Source: Byssochlamys sp. IMV 00236 (taxonomy: Eukaryota > Ascomycota > Eurotiomycetes > Eurotiales > Thermoascaceae). From it: a stretch of 64,000 bases of DNA. Numbering within the stretch: position 1 is the first letter of the stretch; every line of letters begins with the position of its first letter. Shown here in pieces: positions 48,450 through 59,532 of the stretch. The stretch spans positions 248,001 to 312,000 of the forward strand of contig MSJH02000817.1 of NCBI GenBank assembly GCA_001931875.2. The letters run 5' to 3'. The notes below the pieces were generated by a model. The model did no database searches and had not been told where the DNA came from. It was given only the letters and a program-made list of their open reading frames with translations. Both the position numbers and the translations under genes were made by a program.

Positions 48450-50064
48450 ATGAAAGCCGTCCTCGGCCTCCTTCTCCCGCTGCTGGCGGCCGCGTCACCT
48501 GTGATCGTTGACTCGATCCATAACGGTGCCGCTCCGGTCCTCTCTTCTGCTAACGCGAAGGAGGTCCCGGACTCCTACATCGTGGTTTTCAAGAAGCATG
48601 TCACAGCTGAAGCTGCTGCTGCTCACCACAGCTGGGTGCAGGACATCCACTCCGATGTTGAGAACCAGCGGATGGAGCTCCGGAAGCGCTCTCAGTTCCC
48701 CTTCCAGGATGAGATGTTCGAGGGCTTGAAGCACACCTACAACATCGCTGGCCAACTGATGGGCTATTCGGGTCACTTTGATGACTCTGTTATCGAGCAG
48801 GTCCGCAGGCATCCGGACGTGAGTACCTTCCCAGCCACCCTTGGCCCTCGAGGTCCTTCAGGGCAGCACGGCTAATCTGACTCATCAATCTAGGTCGAAT
48901 ACATTGAGAGGGACGCCGAAGTCCACACGATGGAAGACTCTTCCGTTGAGAAGAACGCCCCCTGGGGTCTGGCCCGTATCTCCCACCGTGACAGCCTGAG
49001 CTTTAGTACCTTCAACAAATACCTCTATGCCAATGATGGCGGTGAGGGTGTTGACGTCTACGTCATTGACACTGGCACCAACACCGACCACGTTGACTTC
49101 GAGGGTCGTGCCTCTTGGGGTAAGACCATCCCTACTGGCGATGACGATGTCGATGGCAATGGCCACGGTACCCACTGCTCTGGTACGATCGCTGGTAAGA
49201 AGTACGGTGTTGCCAAGAAGGCCAACGTCTACGCCGTCAAGGTGCTTAGATCCAACGGTTCTGGTACCATGTCCGACGTCGTGAAGGGCGTTGAATGGGC
49301 CGCTACTGCTCACTCCAAGAAGATCGAGGCTGCCAAGAAGGGCAAGGCCAAGGGCTTCAAGGGCAGTGCTGCTAACATGAGTCTGGGTGGCGGCAAGTCT
49401 GTTACTCTCGACTTGGCTGTGAACGCTGCTGTGGACGCTGGTATTCACTTCGCTGTCGCTGCTGGTAACGACAATGCCGACTCCTGCAACTACTCTCCTG
49501 CTGCCGCTGAGAAGGCTGTCACCGTCGGTGCTTCCACCCTCGCGGATGAGCGTGCTTACTTCTCCAACTACGGAAAGTGCAACGATATCTTCGCTCCCGG
49601 TCTTAACATTCTCTCCACCTGGATCGGCAGCAAGTATGCCGTCAACACTATCTCCGGAACCTCTATGGCCTCTCCCCACATTGCTGGTCTGCTGGCCTAC
49701 TTCCTCTCCCTCCAGCCCTCGAAGGACTCTGCCTTCGCTGTGGCCGACATTACCCCGGAGAAGCTGAAGAAGACACTGATCTCCGTTGCTACCGAGGGTG
49801 CTCTTTCTGACGTCCCGTCCGACACTGCCAACGTAAGTTAAAACGGTCCCCATTTCCTGAGCTGTTCATCTTGCTAACAACCTTAATCAGGTCCTCGCCT
49901 GGAACGGTGGTGGCTCTGCCAACTACACTGAGATTGTTGCCAAGGGTGGATACAAGGTCGCTACCTTCGAGGAGAAGCTCACCGGTATCATGGACAAGGC
50001 TGAGAAGTTCACTGAGGAACTCGGCGCCATCTACAGCGAGATCAAGGACGCTGTCGTTGTGTAA
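48450..50064 (+). CDS. alp2: Vacuolar subtilisin-like serine protease (Alp2/PepC type)
   Basis: A vacuolar S8 protease of the proteinase K group, the fungal counterpart of yeast Prb1; orthologues are also known as allergens. Exons are 48450-48818, 48894-49832 and 49891-50064, giving 493 residues. Residues 1-16 are a signal peptide. An I9 inhibitor-type propeptide follows (DSYIVVFKKHV near 42 to YIERDAEVH near 130). The catalytic triad is Asp182 (VIDTGTNTDH), His214 (GHGTHCSG) and Ser380 (GTSMASPH), with oxyanion Asn in AAGNDNADSC. A C-terminal extension after about residue 435 is charged and helical, as in vacuolar members. Length and introns match the family. An opposite-strand frame of 322 codons is a shadow. 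Confidence 0.96.
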
Positions 50065-52422
50065 ACTCAATGATTCTTAGGCTTATCACGATCGGACACT
50101 ATATAGGTGCTGGTGCATGGGAATGGCAGCAGAATAGACACGCGGCGCAGGTTATCCATATTTCTTTTTGTTTTTTTCCCCATTTGACGTCTCTGAGCCC
50201 TAGGTTCATCGGTTGAATCGGCCTCTGTATGTGTTGCTTTTCGGTTCTAGCATTAAGATGGCACATGTGCTCCTTTGCCTACTCCCACTACTTGAGGAGT
50301 GATCTAGACAGATCGTATTAGTTTGTGACAGACTGGGATATTGGAATTTTCGTGTTATAGCCTTCGAGCCCTGGGGCGGCCAGGTAACAGAATTTTGACT
50401 ATCATCTATCCATTTTATTGCTGTCGTAGTTTCGTTGTAGCTACAAAGTATTTCTGTCGTTGGTCGGCTTAGCCGCTGCGGAGAGCTCTCCATTGCTATC
50501 TTATCAGTTACAATACATCCGAGAGCAGATAAGGCGAGCTTGGGAACGCCTGCAGCTACAATCTCAGTACTCTCATCGAGGACTGGAAATCAGCCCATCT
50601 ATCTTGAATGATCAATCAAGTCACCCGACCAGCTTCTGGTCTCAGGTTATTTATTAGGTGGATAGCGGACTATTGAATCGACTATCGGCTATCAGCAGAA
50701 TGTGAATCACGCCCTCCAGTGGTATCTAGACCCAATCAAGACTATCCGCGTCAGCCACCGGTGGGTTCTCTCGCAATGAACTCCGCACTTGTAGATCCAT
50801 CCGTTAATTATCACAGCCCCATTTATGAAAGCATGACAAGTCTGATTCATGTCCCAAGAGCGTCTAGCAAGATTGAAAGGAGGGGTAGATAACTAGATGG
50901 AGACAACAGCCAGACAAGACAGATGACGAGATGATAAATTACCTGCGGGGGCAAGAGTATCCAGCAAATTGCGTGCCCTCCCTCATTACACTTAGAACCC
51001 AAGAAGCTTAAATCGCCGTAAATGCCCGATATCTTACACCGAGATCGGAGTATTGTGAAATATGGTAAATGTATTGGAATCGCCACTGGTAGTTAACAGT
51101 ATTAGCCACGACGCCAGGCCTTGATAATGTACTATTTCATTATAATTTACCACCCAAAGAGGGGCGGGGGTTCAGTTGAACTTTGAATAGATTTAGCGGC
51201 GTGAAGGGTACCATAGATATATTAATATTAGGCAATAATAATACAGCTAAGTACTGTTGTATGTACATTCAACTGTTAAGATTCGAAGTCGAAGAACCCC
51301 GCTTTCTGATGCTGTGAATCTTGCAGTTAAAACATGATTGGTTAGCTAGTTAGGATACTTACTCTTTTTGACTACTCATGTGCGACTATGTAGTAGTTTA
51401 TGATGTGCATGAAAGGTTCCCAGAAGGGTAGATGTGTATAGTTATAGGATGGGCTTATCTCTATAGGATGGACTTATAAAAAGATATTAGCTTCATATAA
51501 ACAATACTTGGATTTTCCAAGTCTGGATCCTCTGTTATACAAAGAACAGGAAAGTCGAAATTGTCCTGTCTAAGGATTTTATGATGTTAAGGAGGTAGAT
51601 ATCGTTATTTAATTACTAGACTATCAAACGCAGCTGATCTCATACGTAAAATTGAATTCTCCACATAGATCTTGGAAAAACCTGTTTTATTTCTATCTTC
51701 TATTACTTTCGTAACTAAACCATTTCAAGGCTTCAATAATAGTTATCATACTTCTAGATTATGTCCATCGTCACGACTCAAAGCTATTTCAGGCTAATGT
51801 CATAGATCCATTTTGAGGTTGGAACGGGATATAACCTCAAGTAGGGGCATTTAGTTGGGAAATCAATAACGAGGGGGGGGCAAGAGAGCAATAGACTGAC
51901 AAAATAAATGCTGTGTTCAGAAATGAGGACAGTCTGTCGGCGCTGTGGTAAAAGTAGGTAGCACGGCTCCGGCATGGAGGAAAGGAGTTCAATGCACCAG
52001 TATATATCCAATTATGAATCCCTTTCCCCCACGTCTCCCTATATGTCGAGAAATCTCACAGAAAGTAGACTGTTAATAGGGGATAACAGCAATGAGATCC
52101 CGGGATTAAGTCTCTGTGGGTCAAAAAGGATCTAACGAAAACAAAGTATGACGCCGAAATAGAGTGCAGATAAGTGTTGAAGACGTTGATGTTAATGCTA
52201 CTTTGCGCAACATTGCAAAGTAGCCGTTTCTCATATTAGCCAAAGGCTGAGTCTATACCAGAGCTTCGCTTTCACTAGCTTCCATGCAAGGCTTCTGCGC
52301 GTCCAGATACAAAAGAGCAAAATCAGTAAAAAAGGAAATAAAAAAAATATTCAGTCGAAAATCTACCCTCAGAAAGGGTTCTGGCCTTACATGCAAAGGT
52401 AGGAAGAGTGTGGGAGATCATC
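50065..52422. other. 2.3-kb gene-poor stretch left of the catabolic cluster
   Basis: I read both strands and see only short frames with no recognisable domain, moderate A/T-rich sequence and no terminal repeats. It separates the conserved housekeeping block from the accessory cluster. Confidence 0.55.
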
Positions 52423-53515
52423 TCACAGTATAGAGTCCTGGCCTTCCTCAAATTTGACCTTGTTCTTCAGAGTTCCAAGCCCAGTGATTTCCACCTCGAT
52501 AGTATCTCCATCTTTCAAGAATTGCCGTGGACTCTGGAAAGCGCCAACACCGGCAGGAGTCCCGGTCATTACCGCCGTATAAGCTGGGATGGTTGTACCT
52601 GGGTAGAGTCAGAGAGTCTGAAATGATAACTGCAGGCATGGGAGAATAATTACTTTGACTCATCCAACTCAGTACCCTTTCCGGCTGATATATCATATCC
52701 TTCTCGAAGCTAGTATCCTGCTTCACCTCTCCATTGATCCGAGTAACTAGGCGAGCCTCCTTTCTCGACTTTGCGAACACACTGGGATGAACAAGAACCG
52801 GTCCCACAGGAGCGAACTTATCAAACGCTTTAGCGTAAAAGAACTGGCCACCGGATTGTTCAGGGAGCTGGAAGAATCGGCATGAGATGTCGTTGCCAAT
52901 GGTGTATCCAAGAATATAGGATGAGGCTTCCTCCGGCGTGACGCTACGACATTCGCGTGAGGTGACAAACACAAGCTCGCCCTAACCAGATCCAATTAAT
53001 CACACTAGTATTTCTAACGGCGTGGGGACAAACTGACTTCCCAATCTGGCAGGTGTGAAGCACAGAATCGGCTCACTGGGATGGTCTCATTCGGAGACGA
53101 GAGCGCAGCAGCGGGTTTGGTCCAGACTGGAGGATTTGCGGGGACATTCAGCTGTCGAATGTTAGCTGTTGGGAGCTTAATCATGGACAATGTCAGAGAT
53201 TACGATACTTTCGCTTCCTTCGCGTGGCTCTTGTAATTGAGCCCAACGCAGTAGATTGGCAGGTTTCTAAGTGGTAGTGGAGGTAAGAGCTATACGTTGA
53301 ACAGTCAGTTTCAATCAAGGTGTCCTTTTTCACAATAAGTTGTCTCGGACCTTAGCTATCGAAACAGTAGTTGCATTTTGTTTCTGGATCAGATCCTCGA
53401 ACGATGGATAGGCTGATGTTTCTGCTCCGATCACGGCCTCTGTCGAGTTACTGTCCGCGAAGAATGTGTCCCCATTTTCCGACTCAAAGCAAATGAGATA
53501 AGTGAATTCTGCCAT
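52423..53515 (-). CDS. Fumarylacetoacetate-hydrolase (FAH) family protein
   Basis: An FAH-superfamily enzyme; members hydrolyse or decarboxylate diketo acids, hydroxypentadienoates and similar products of aromatic ring cleavage. Five exons on the minus strand: 53515-53351, 53289-53209, 53151-53039, 52982-52654 and 52598-52423, in phase, giving 287 residues. Core strings are [29 protein letters not shown] (metal Asp151), [14 protein letters not shown] and [11 protein letters not shown]. The first metal motif, usually acidic-aromatic-E-x-E, reads DWKGEL here: Lys120 replaces the expected Glu and Glu122 is kept. The Lys codon spans intron 3, but no alternative splice gives Glu. It may be altered or weakened catalytically. 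A shared promoter element lies 240 bp upstream. It probably belongs with the extradiol dioxygenase and hydroxylase to its right. Confidence 0.85.
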
Positions 53516-53958
53516 GATACAGGAAACGTGTAATGGAAGATATGGAGGATGGCAGAGGGGGGAAAGCGAGAAATGATGGTTTAGTATTAGGCGAGTTCAC
53601 TGTAGATGCTTGTAGACTAGGAAAAGTAGACACTGTATTGATGTTATATATCGAAACGGAGATTATCAGATTGGGATTTGTTATTCATTCCATGATTTTC
53701 AGAGCTGCGGGTTGTTTGTTCGGCTTCTCTGTTGATCCTCCACAGTTCAATTGTTCCGCGGAGGATCTCCCTTTGTGGAACGTTTGTGAGGCGGGTAATC
53801 CACAAGACCACCATTACTTGATATAGAGGTAATACACAGCAGCAAATATCGTATATAAATGTCGTTTGTAATCGTATCTCAGCTTCTGGTTGTAGACCAC
53901 TTTGCTTGTAGTCAAGCATTCTCCCCAACTCAGCACAAACCAGTCACATTTTCTCACA
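53516..53958. other. Promoter region between FAH gene and SDR relic
   Basis: Divergent upstream region that carries the TCCGCGGAGGATCT element; nothing else recognised. Confidence 0.55.
53755..53768. promoter_or_regulatory. Shared cluster element, copy A
   Basis: TCCGCGGAGGATCT with palindromic core TCCGCGGA. It sits 240 bp from the FAH start and 187-204 bp from the SDR relic start. CCG/CGG everted halves are typical of Zn2Cys6 binding sites. Binding by the local regulator is inferred. Confidence 0.55.
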
Positions 53959-54774
53959 ATGGCATCGGCACAGAGCCAATAAGCAGTTCTCATCACGGGG
54001 TATGATCACCCCCTTTTTTTTCATTTATAGTTAATACCTTATATCGTACTTACTGCCTGAAGATGCTCCCCAGGAGGGATTGGCTACGCACTTTGCCATG
54101 CTTTCAAGTCAAAGGGTCTCCGTGTCTTTGCTACTGCTAGAAAACGCGATGACCTGTCAACACTTGCGGCTATCGGAATCGAGACTTTAGAACTCATAGT
54201 GGATGACCCCATAAGCGTGAACGCTTGATTCTCGGATCCAAATAGGCTCTGTCTCAGAAGTAGGTTCCAGTTTCCAACGAGATAGACCGCAAGCTAAGCT
54301 TCGAAGATAATGCCATACGTGTTTGGCTCCGTTTATAACGCCTCCAAAGAAGCGTTACACTCCTTCAGCGATACTCTGCGTATTGAATTCGCGCCATTCG
54401 GGTAAGTATTCTGTCTCAAAATGTTTACATTCCTCTGCGCAGTCGAAGTATCCAGCCCTAACGGTCCTAAAGGGTTAAAGTCACAGTCGTCATCACAGGT
54501 GGCGTCCAGTCTCGTATCGCCCGCGACGACCGCCAACTAGCACCGAAGTCATTATACAAGGCAATCCTAACAGAATACCGCCGTCGTGTCCGTCACAGTC
54601 AGGAAGGTGCAATGGACCACGATTCGTACGCACGAAGCGTAGTGAGTTGGATTGTTGGACATAGTAGATTTAGTTCTTACAACAAATGGATCTGGGAGGG
54701 AAATAGAATAAAAGTTAAGGGTGAGGTCGATTACAGCTCTGGGTTTGATAATAGTAAGGATGTTATTGGTTGAA
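53959..54774 (+). pseudogene. Decayed short-chain dehydrogenase (AYR1-like)
   Basis: Remnants of an SDR like the fungal 1-acyl-dihydroxyacetone-phosphate reductase group. The start reads MASAQSQ, then a TAA stop, then AVLITG. After an intron-like gap it continues CSPGGIGYALCHAFKSKGL and FATARKRD, completing the TGxxxGxG cofactor motif, then hits a TGA near 54226. The middle, including the catalytic Ser, is missing. The active-site segment YNASKEALHSFSDTLRIEFAPFG survives near 54330-54400. After another intron-like stretch come GGVQSRIARDDR, SQEGAMDHDSYARSVV and KWIWEGN. Two early stops plus an internal deletion make it non-functional. Its position inside the catabolic cluster suggests a former pathway member. 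Confidence 0.8.
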
Positions 54775-55556
54775 TTTTTCCTGTTTAGGGGAAAACGTGG
54801 CTATATATTAAGGCTAGATAGAAAATAAAGAGGAAGCATATGAGGAATGGCTTCGGTAGGTTACTTAGATTAAGTAGGCAACTTCGCTACTTATTTCGTC
54901 TGAACCCCGACGAAGTTCTTCCGCGGAGCATCTCGAAAGAATTAAAAACGCGCGTCTACTCCCGATGGAGAACTGACGGCAATCTCTAACGTCTTGTGCT
55001 TCATTTTGTTTCATTTTGTTTAATCATTAGTTATCAATGTTTTTGGGTTGTCATCAGCTGGTGACCGTCTAGTAGAATTCCACGTAGTACCGTACTCTAC
55101 AATTAGTGATTTTGTGATAAGAGCTCTCTTCGTAAGAAAGCCGGGACATAAGACCGTGATACTTGAGAAGTCTTAAACTGGGGCTTTGATCGTCGCATAC
55201 TGGCCGTTCTTCAAGGTAGCAGCCCTACTCCGTTCAGACTAGTATGGTTGCAGACGGTATAGACCCGTTGTTAAAATCTACTACTCCCTGCATAGGAAAT
55301 AATAATAATTATTATTATGGTATTGAACTACTGGTAAATCGTTGACATCGCGGGTACAGGTCATCTGACCGCGAAAAAGAGCGCGTCACCGCCGAGACTT
55401 CTATCCATTCACCACGGTCGCATAGGAACTCTCATTTCGTTTGTCCCTCCCAAAAGCAGGAAAAGACGATATTTGAACGGTTTGAAATCTAGTGTATACA
55501 GCAGTTCCTAGGTTACAGTCTCTATCCACTCGAATGCGGACGACGCAGAGGCTAGA
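54775..55556. other. Upstream region of the Zn2Cys6 regulator
   Basis: Contains shared cluster element copy C and a TTTCATTTTG direct repeat near 55000-55020. No gene recognised. Confidence 0.5.
54920..54933. promoter_or_regulatory. Shared cluster element, copy C
   Basis: TCCGCGGAGCATCT, one base different from copies A and B; with copy A the match extends to 15 of 16 bases (TTCCGCGGAG-n-ATCTC). It lies 624 bp upstream of the regulator start, which fits autoregulation. This is inference. Confidence 0.45.
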
Positions 55557-57689
55557 ATGGCCTCGGAAGATCAGGCGGCATCTCCTGGCTCCGGAAATTT
55601 ACGTGTTTGCGATAGATGCATTTTGTTAGTATTCGTTCTACCACATATGGACATCACTAAACCGTGTCTACAGGAGAAAGGTCAAATGTAAGCGTTCTTG
55701 GTCAACTTTTTGGGGAGTCTTCTGGCGGCGTTGACACCTCCTAGGCGATTTGCAGCGGCCGGTCTGCTCTCGATGCCAGGAGGGAGGACACCAATGTGTC
55801 TATTCGGCTGCGAAGAGAAAGCCGGGCCCAGCGCGGGGGACTCGTCGCATGACGAAGAGAAGTAAGTCCCGCTTGAAGTGTCTCCGCCGTCCTCCCGGGG
55901 TCATTGAGGACTAGTTTGGTCTAATATCTTATAGAATTGGCTCAAACCGAGGAGAGCAATCGCGATGAGAATATACCATCCTTCTTCTCCGATATGTTTA
56001 TGTGTACCCCAACGGCGGAGAATATATTGACGATGACGGGAACGGATTCCACCATTGGGTCCGGTCCAATTACGCCCCCGATGATTGAAGACAGATCCAT
56101 GCAGCTGCAAATTTCTGTAGAACAAGAAAGAAAGCTGTGAGTATATCATAGTCCGATGCATTGGTTTCGAAGATTCCCTTAGTTAACGTTGAGCCCTCAC
56201 AGACTTCAGGATTTCTTTGACTACATTCATCCCTCCATTCCGTTGTTTCGCAGAAAAAAGATATTTGACGGATACCAGAATGGGAGCATTCCCAAAACCC
56301 TTTTGCTCTCTATCTTAGTAGTGACTGGCAAGTTTATTGGTGGCGTGGCAGATGCGTGGGAAATCCCTAACCTTGACGAGTGCCTGCAAATTCTCCTCAG
56401 TATGAATCTATTTGAGGGTGCAGAGAAACCTGGCGGCTTGTTAATCGCGTTTCAACAGAGCTGCCTCTTAGTTTTCTATCGCTTTCATCAACGTCACGGA
56501 GAGGATGCATGGGAGCATGTTAGTAGCCTGGCGCGCAAGGCATACCGGATGGGGTTGCACCAACTCGACTCTGCTGACGCTCATCCACCTTTGGAGGCAG
56601 ATTCTCCAGGATTTGATGAAGCAGACGAGTGGAGATATGTGTGGTGGTGTATATATTGTCTCGACTCTTACTCTAATATCGTGGTAGCCACTCCCTTTGT
56701 GGTGGAAAGAGAAAGCATTCGAACAGCACTGGTGGCTACGTCCCTGGAGGGGAGCCAGACATCACTGGGAACACAAAAGAGGTTTCTGCCACCAGATACC
56801 CGATCACTTTGGAAGGTCTCTGGCGAGATGGGAAGGAATAACACACCGGGTGCATATTTCAACATGCACATTGTGACGACGACCCTCTTGAGGGAGGCGG
56901 CTACAATCTATCGTCTGCGACGGCAGAGCACCTCTGAAACTCTCTATGACCGTCATTCCCGGTTCGAAGATCATGTATCCGCGGTTATCCTCTCCCTGCC
57001 CCCAGAGTTCCTGAGCGAGACGCGCAATGTCTTTGCGAATGAAACTAGCGTCAGCCACCACGCTCGCCTCATCTGTTTGCTGCATCTTCGAACAGCACGT
57101 TTATTGAACGCAATGGTTCTAGGGACAGATGAATTAGCGTGGACACATTGCTTCCAACAAACCCTACCTTACGCACAAGATATTGTTGCCATAGTGCGAC
57201 AATGGGATAGCCGGTACTGCTCGACGGTTGATCCGGCCATTTGTTTCATTGTCTTTAGTGTACTAGTCCTACTGCATTTGCATTGCATCTGTGACGAAAA
57301 TGCCCAATTCGAGATCTTAGAGCGCTTGGAGACAGAGAAGACTTTGCTTCTACTGTTCCTAGATCAGTTCGGCAGGACTTGGGCTCTCCCTAGGTCTTTG
57401 AAAGGTAAGAACCGCCCCATATGATTCTCTGCGTGGTTATGACCAGGACACTGACCGTTGGAAATTGTGGCTATCAGCGTCGTTTGAGAAATTTTCCTCT
57501 TTAGTTTGCATCCCTCTGTCCGCTATTGAGATTCGCCGGCTCATGGCACAAGTCCCTGGACCGGTTCGGCCATGGAAAGGACTTTTGGGAATACCTCCGA
57601 ATCCTAGGAGTCCTACGGTATCGCCTCCGAACGAGAACCTTCAGGCGTCATGCCTGGACGATCTGTTTCCAATTTTGTGGCCTCTGTAG
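55557..57689 (+). CDS. Zn2Cys6 transcription factor, likely cluster regulator
   Basis: A fungal binuclear zinc-cluster activator. Six exons: 55557-55624, 55674-55687, 55745-55861, 55935-56136, 56203-57404 and 57478-57689, in phase, giving 604 residues. The zinc cluster is perfect: Cys18, 21, 28, 35, 38 and 45 (CX2CX6CX6CX2CX6C), followed by a basic linker KRKPGPARGTRRMTKRK. The fungal-specific transcription-factor domain starts near residue 135 (LQDFFDYIHPSIPLF) and runs through a regulatory middle region. Exon 2 is a 14-nt microexon coding the centre of the zinc finger. It lies between the FAH/SDR genes and the dioxygenase/hydroxylase pair, and carries a variant of their shared element in its own upstream region, so control of the cluster is likely but inferred. 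Confidence 0.88.
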
Positions 57690-57904
57690 TAGGGTCAATC
57701 AAAACATCTAGTTCACTTGCGACGTACTCTTCATAATGACTACACTGCAATATCTCGGTTGTTTCAGATCATCTCATTCAAGATGGGCACTTCCTATCGA
57801 CACAACTGTTGATGAGCAAATCAAACATACGAAATAAACACTAGAACATCAGAGCAATTAGCTAAATATTTCCGCTCAAAAATTGTTTCCTCCTCACTAT
57901 CTAT

Positions 57905-58984
57905 CTACACCGCCTTGTCATCTCCAAAGTCCTTCGGAAGTTCCGGTCCCCAGACAGACAATGGTCCAACTGGCTCTCTTCTCGTCGGGTTATCTTGATT
58001 CACCACATCCCCATCGGCATAATGCTCGATCTTAAATCTGCTACTATCATACCAGTAGTCAAAGATTTGACTTCCGAGAATATGCCGTCCGACGCCCCAA
58101 ACATTCTTCCATCCCTGCTCCTTGAGGTGTTGATGTCCAATCATCTGTGTATCAAAGTCGGCCACCTCGAACGAACTATGATGGAGATAGGTCTTGCGAG
58201 CGGTCGGAGGTGCGCGCTGCAGGAAAAAGCTATGGTGGTCACTGTACTCGGCACCCAGGTCGAGGTGCATGAACGTCAAGACATCAATGTGCGGGAATTG
58301 CGGTAGATTGAGGATGTCTGAATGCACGAAGTTGAAGTTCGACGTGTAGAACTCCAGTTCTTCCTCAAATTCCTTGCACACGTAACCATAGTGGCCTAAT
58401 TTGTGCACCAGTGCCGGTCCGTCGTGATATCGCTGGAACTGGCCCTTTCGGGGTTTCTCGACGGGGGTATTGAACAGTCCCTGGGATTCATGTGTCGCCG
58501 AAGGGAGATGATATTGTTCGACTTCGCGCTCGGTTTGGCCGTAGACGACATGGAAGAAGGTACCGTTGGGTCTGGCAAACGTGACCATCTTGCCACCTCC
58601 AGGTGCCTCCTCGAGGTCCTTCATAATAGCTCCCGGAAGAGCAGCAGCTTTCTGAAAGTTCTCCTCATCCTTCGCTACGAACGCAGCCCCCATGAAGCTT
58701 GATTTCCGCGAAGAACTCTGAGTTGCAACATAGATATAGGGATCCTTTCCATAACCACGATAATAGACGGTATTGCCCTTGCGATCTGCTTCCAGGAATC
58801 CGAAACCTTTGGCGAATCTGCCAAATGCTTGTAAATCGCGATGTTCGAAGTAGACATGGGCGATGCGACTCAGTTGGACCTTCGAAGGATTGTTTTCGAC
58901 GACTGGAACGGATGTGGGAGGGAGGATCCATTCCTGCCACTTCGATGGTAGCAGAGCAATGATATCAAGGATCCAAAGAGACAT
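57905..58984 (-). CDS. Extradiol (catechol 2,3-type) ring-cleavage dioxygenase
   Basis: A vicinal-oxygen-chelate (glyoxalase-fold) protein of the type I extradiol dioxygenase family, expected to cleave a catechol-like ring next to the two hydroxyls using Fe(II) and O2. Single exon, 359 residues. The N-terminal half is the non-catalytic VOC module (IAHVYFEHRD near 41). The C-terminal module carries the likely 2-His-1-Glu facial triad: His198 (KLGHYGYV), His268 or 269 (YLHHSSFEVAD) and Glu320 (FKIEHYADGD). Further catalytic-type residues are His250/251 (DHHSFFL). It is transcribed divergently from the FAD hydroxylase, which would make its catechol substrate, with a shared element midway. The substrate itself is unknown. 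Confidence 0.85.
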   Translation of the reverse strand: MSLWILDIIALLPSKWQEWILPPTSVPVVENNPSKVQLSRIAHVYFEHRDLQAFGRFAKGFGFLEADRKGNTVYYRGYGKDPYIYVATQSSSRKSSFMGAAFVAKDEENFQKAAALPGAIMKDLEEAPGGGKMVTFARPNGTFFHVVYGQTEREVEQYHLPSATHESQGLFNTPVEKPRKGQFQRYHDGPALVHKLGHYGYVCKEFEEELEFYTSNFNFVHSDILNLPQFPHIDVLTFMHLDLGAEYSDHHSFFLQRAPPTARKTYLHHSSFEVADFDTQMIGHQHLKEQGWKNVWGVGRHILGSQIFDYWYDSSRFKIEHYADGDVVNQDNPTRREPVGPLSVWGPELPKDFGDDKAV

Positions 58985-59532
58985 CCTTGTATTCTTTTAG
59001 TTGCTGCCCTTGATGGTAACTTGATATCTTCTGGAGACGGCGATCTTGATCTACAAAAACAAAGAAGCTAATACCGAGATTTATTGGGAGACAGAGCGGT
59101 CATTTGCAATATTTGTTTCTGTCAGACTCCAGGAAACGAAGACCTAATACGCCGAAAAAAAATTGTAGCGAGGTTAATGTGTCCGTGTATGACTTAACCG
59201 TCGTTTTCAAGACTGACAGCTTCTCGGGGCATCTACCAATACCCTCCGCGGAGGATCTTCAGCGCCACAAAGATCATAGGGACGCAAACAGAACGGAACA
59301 ACGATTGAGAAAGGAGGAAATATTATTCTTATGATGAGGGGCAATTGTGGGCCAATTTTGAATGATGCTCGACGGCTATCTCCTGGAGCGACCAAATGTT
59401 GGATGCTCCGAGTCCCGAACAGTTGTACGCGGTATATTGAAATGAAGCCATTAAATTCTGGCTACTCCCAGTAACTCGACAATGCAATAATCACACTCCA
59501 AAGGGGAATATCTCATAGGATGACTCTTAACA
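58985..59532. other. Divergent promoter, dioxygenase / hydroxylase
   Basis: Bidirectional promoter region with shared element copy B near its centre; no gene. Confidence 0.6.
59245..59258. promoter_or_regulatory. Shared cluster element, copy B
   Basis: TCCGCGGAGGATCT, identical over 14 bases to copy A. It lies about 260 bp upstream of the dioxygenase start and 275 bp upstream of the hydroxylase start, so a single site could serve both genes. Confidence 0.55.

Noticed and set aside
48885..49853. 322-codon open frame on the minus strand
   Set aside because: Antisense shadow of alp2; Val/Gly/Ser-biased and domain-free.
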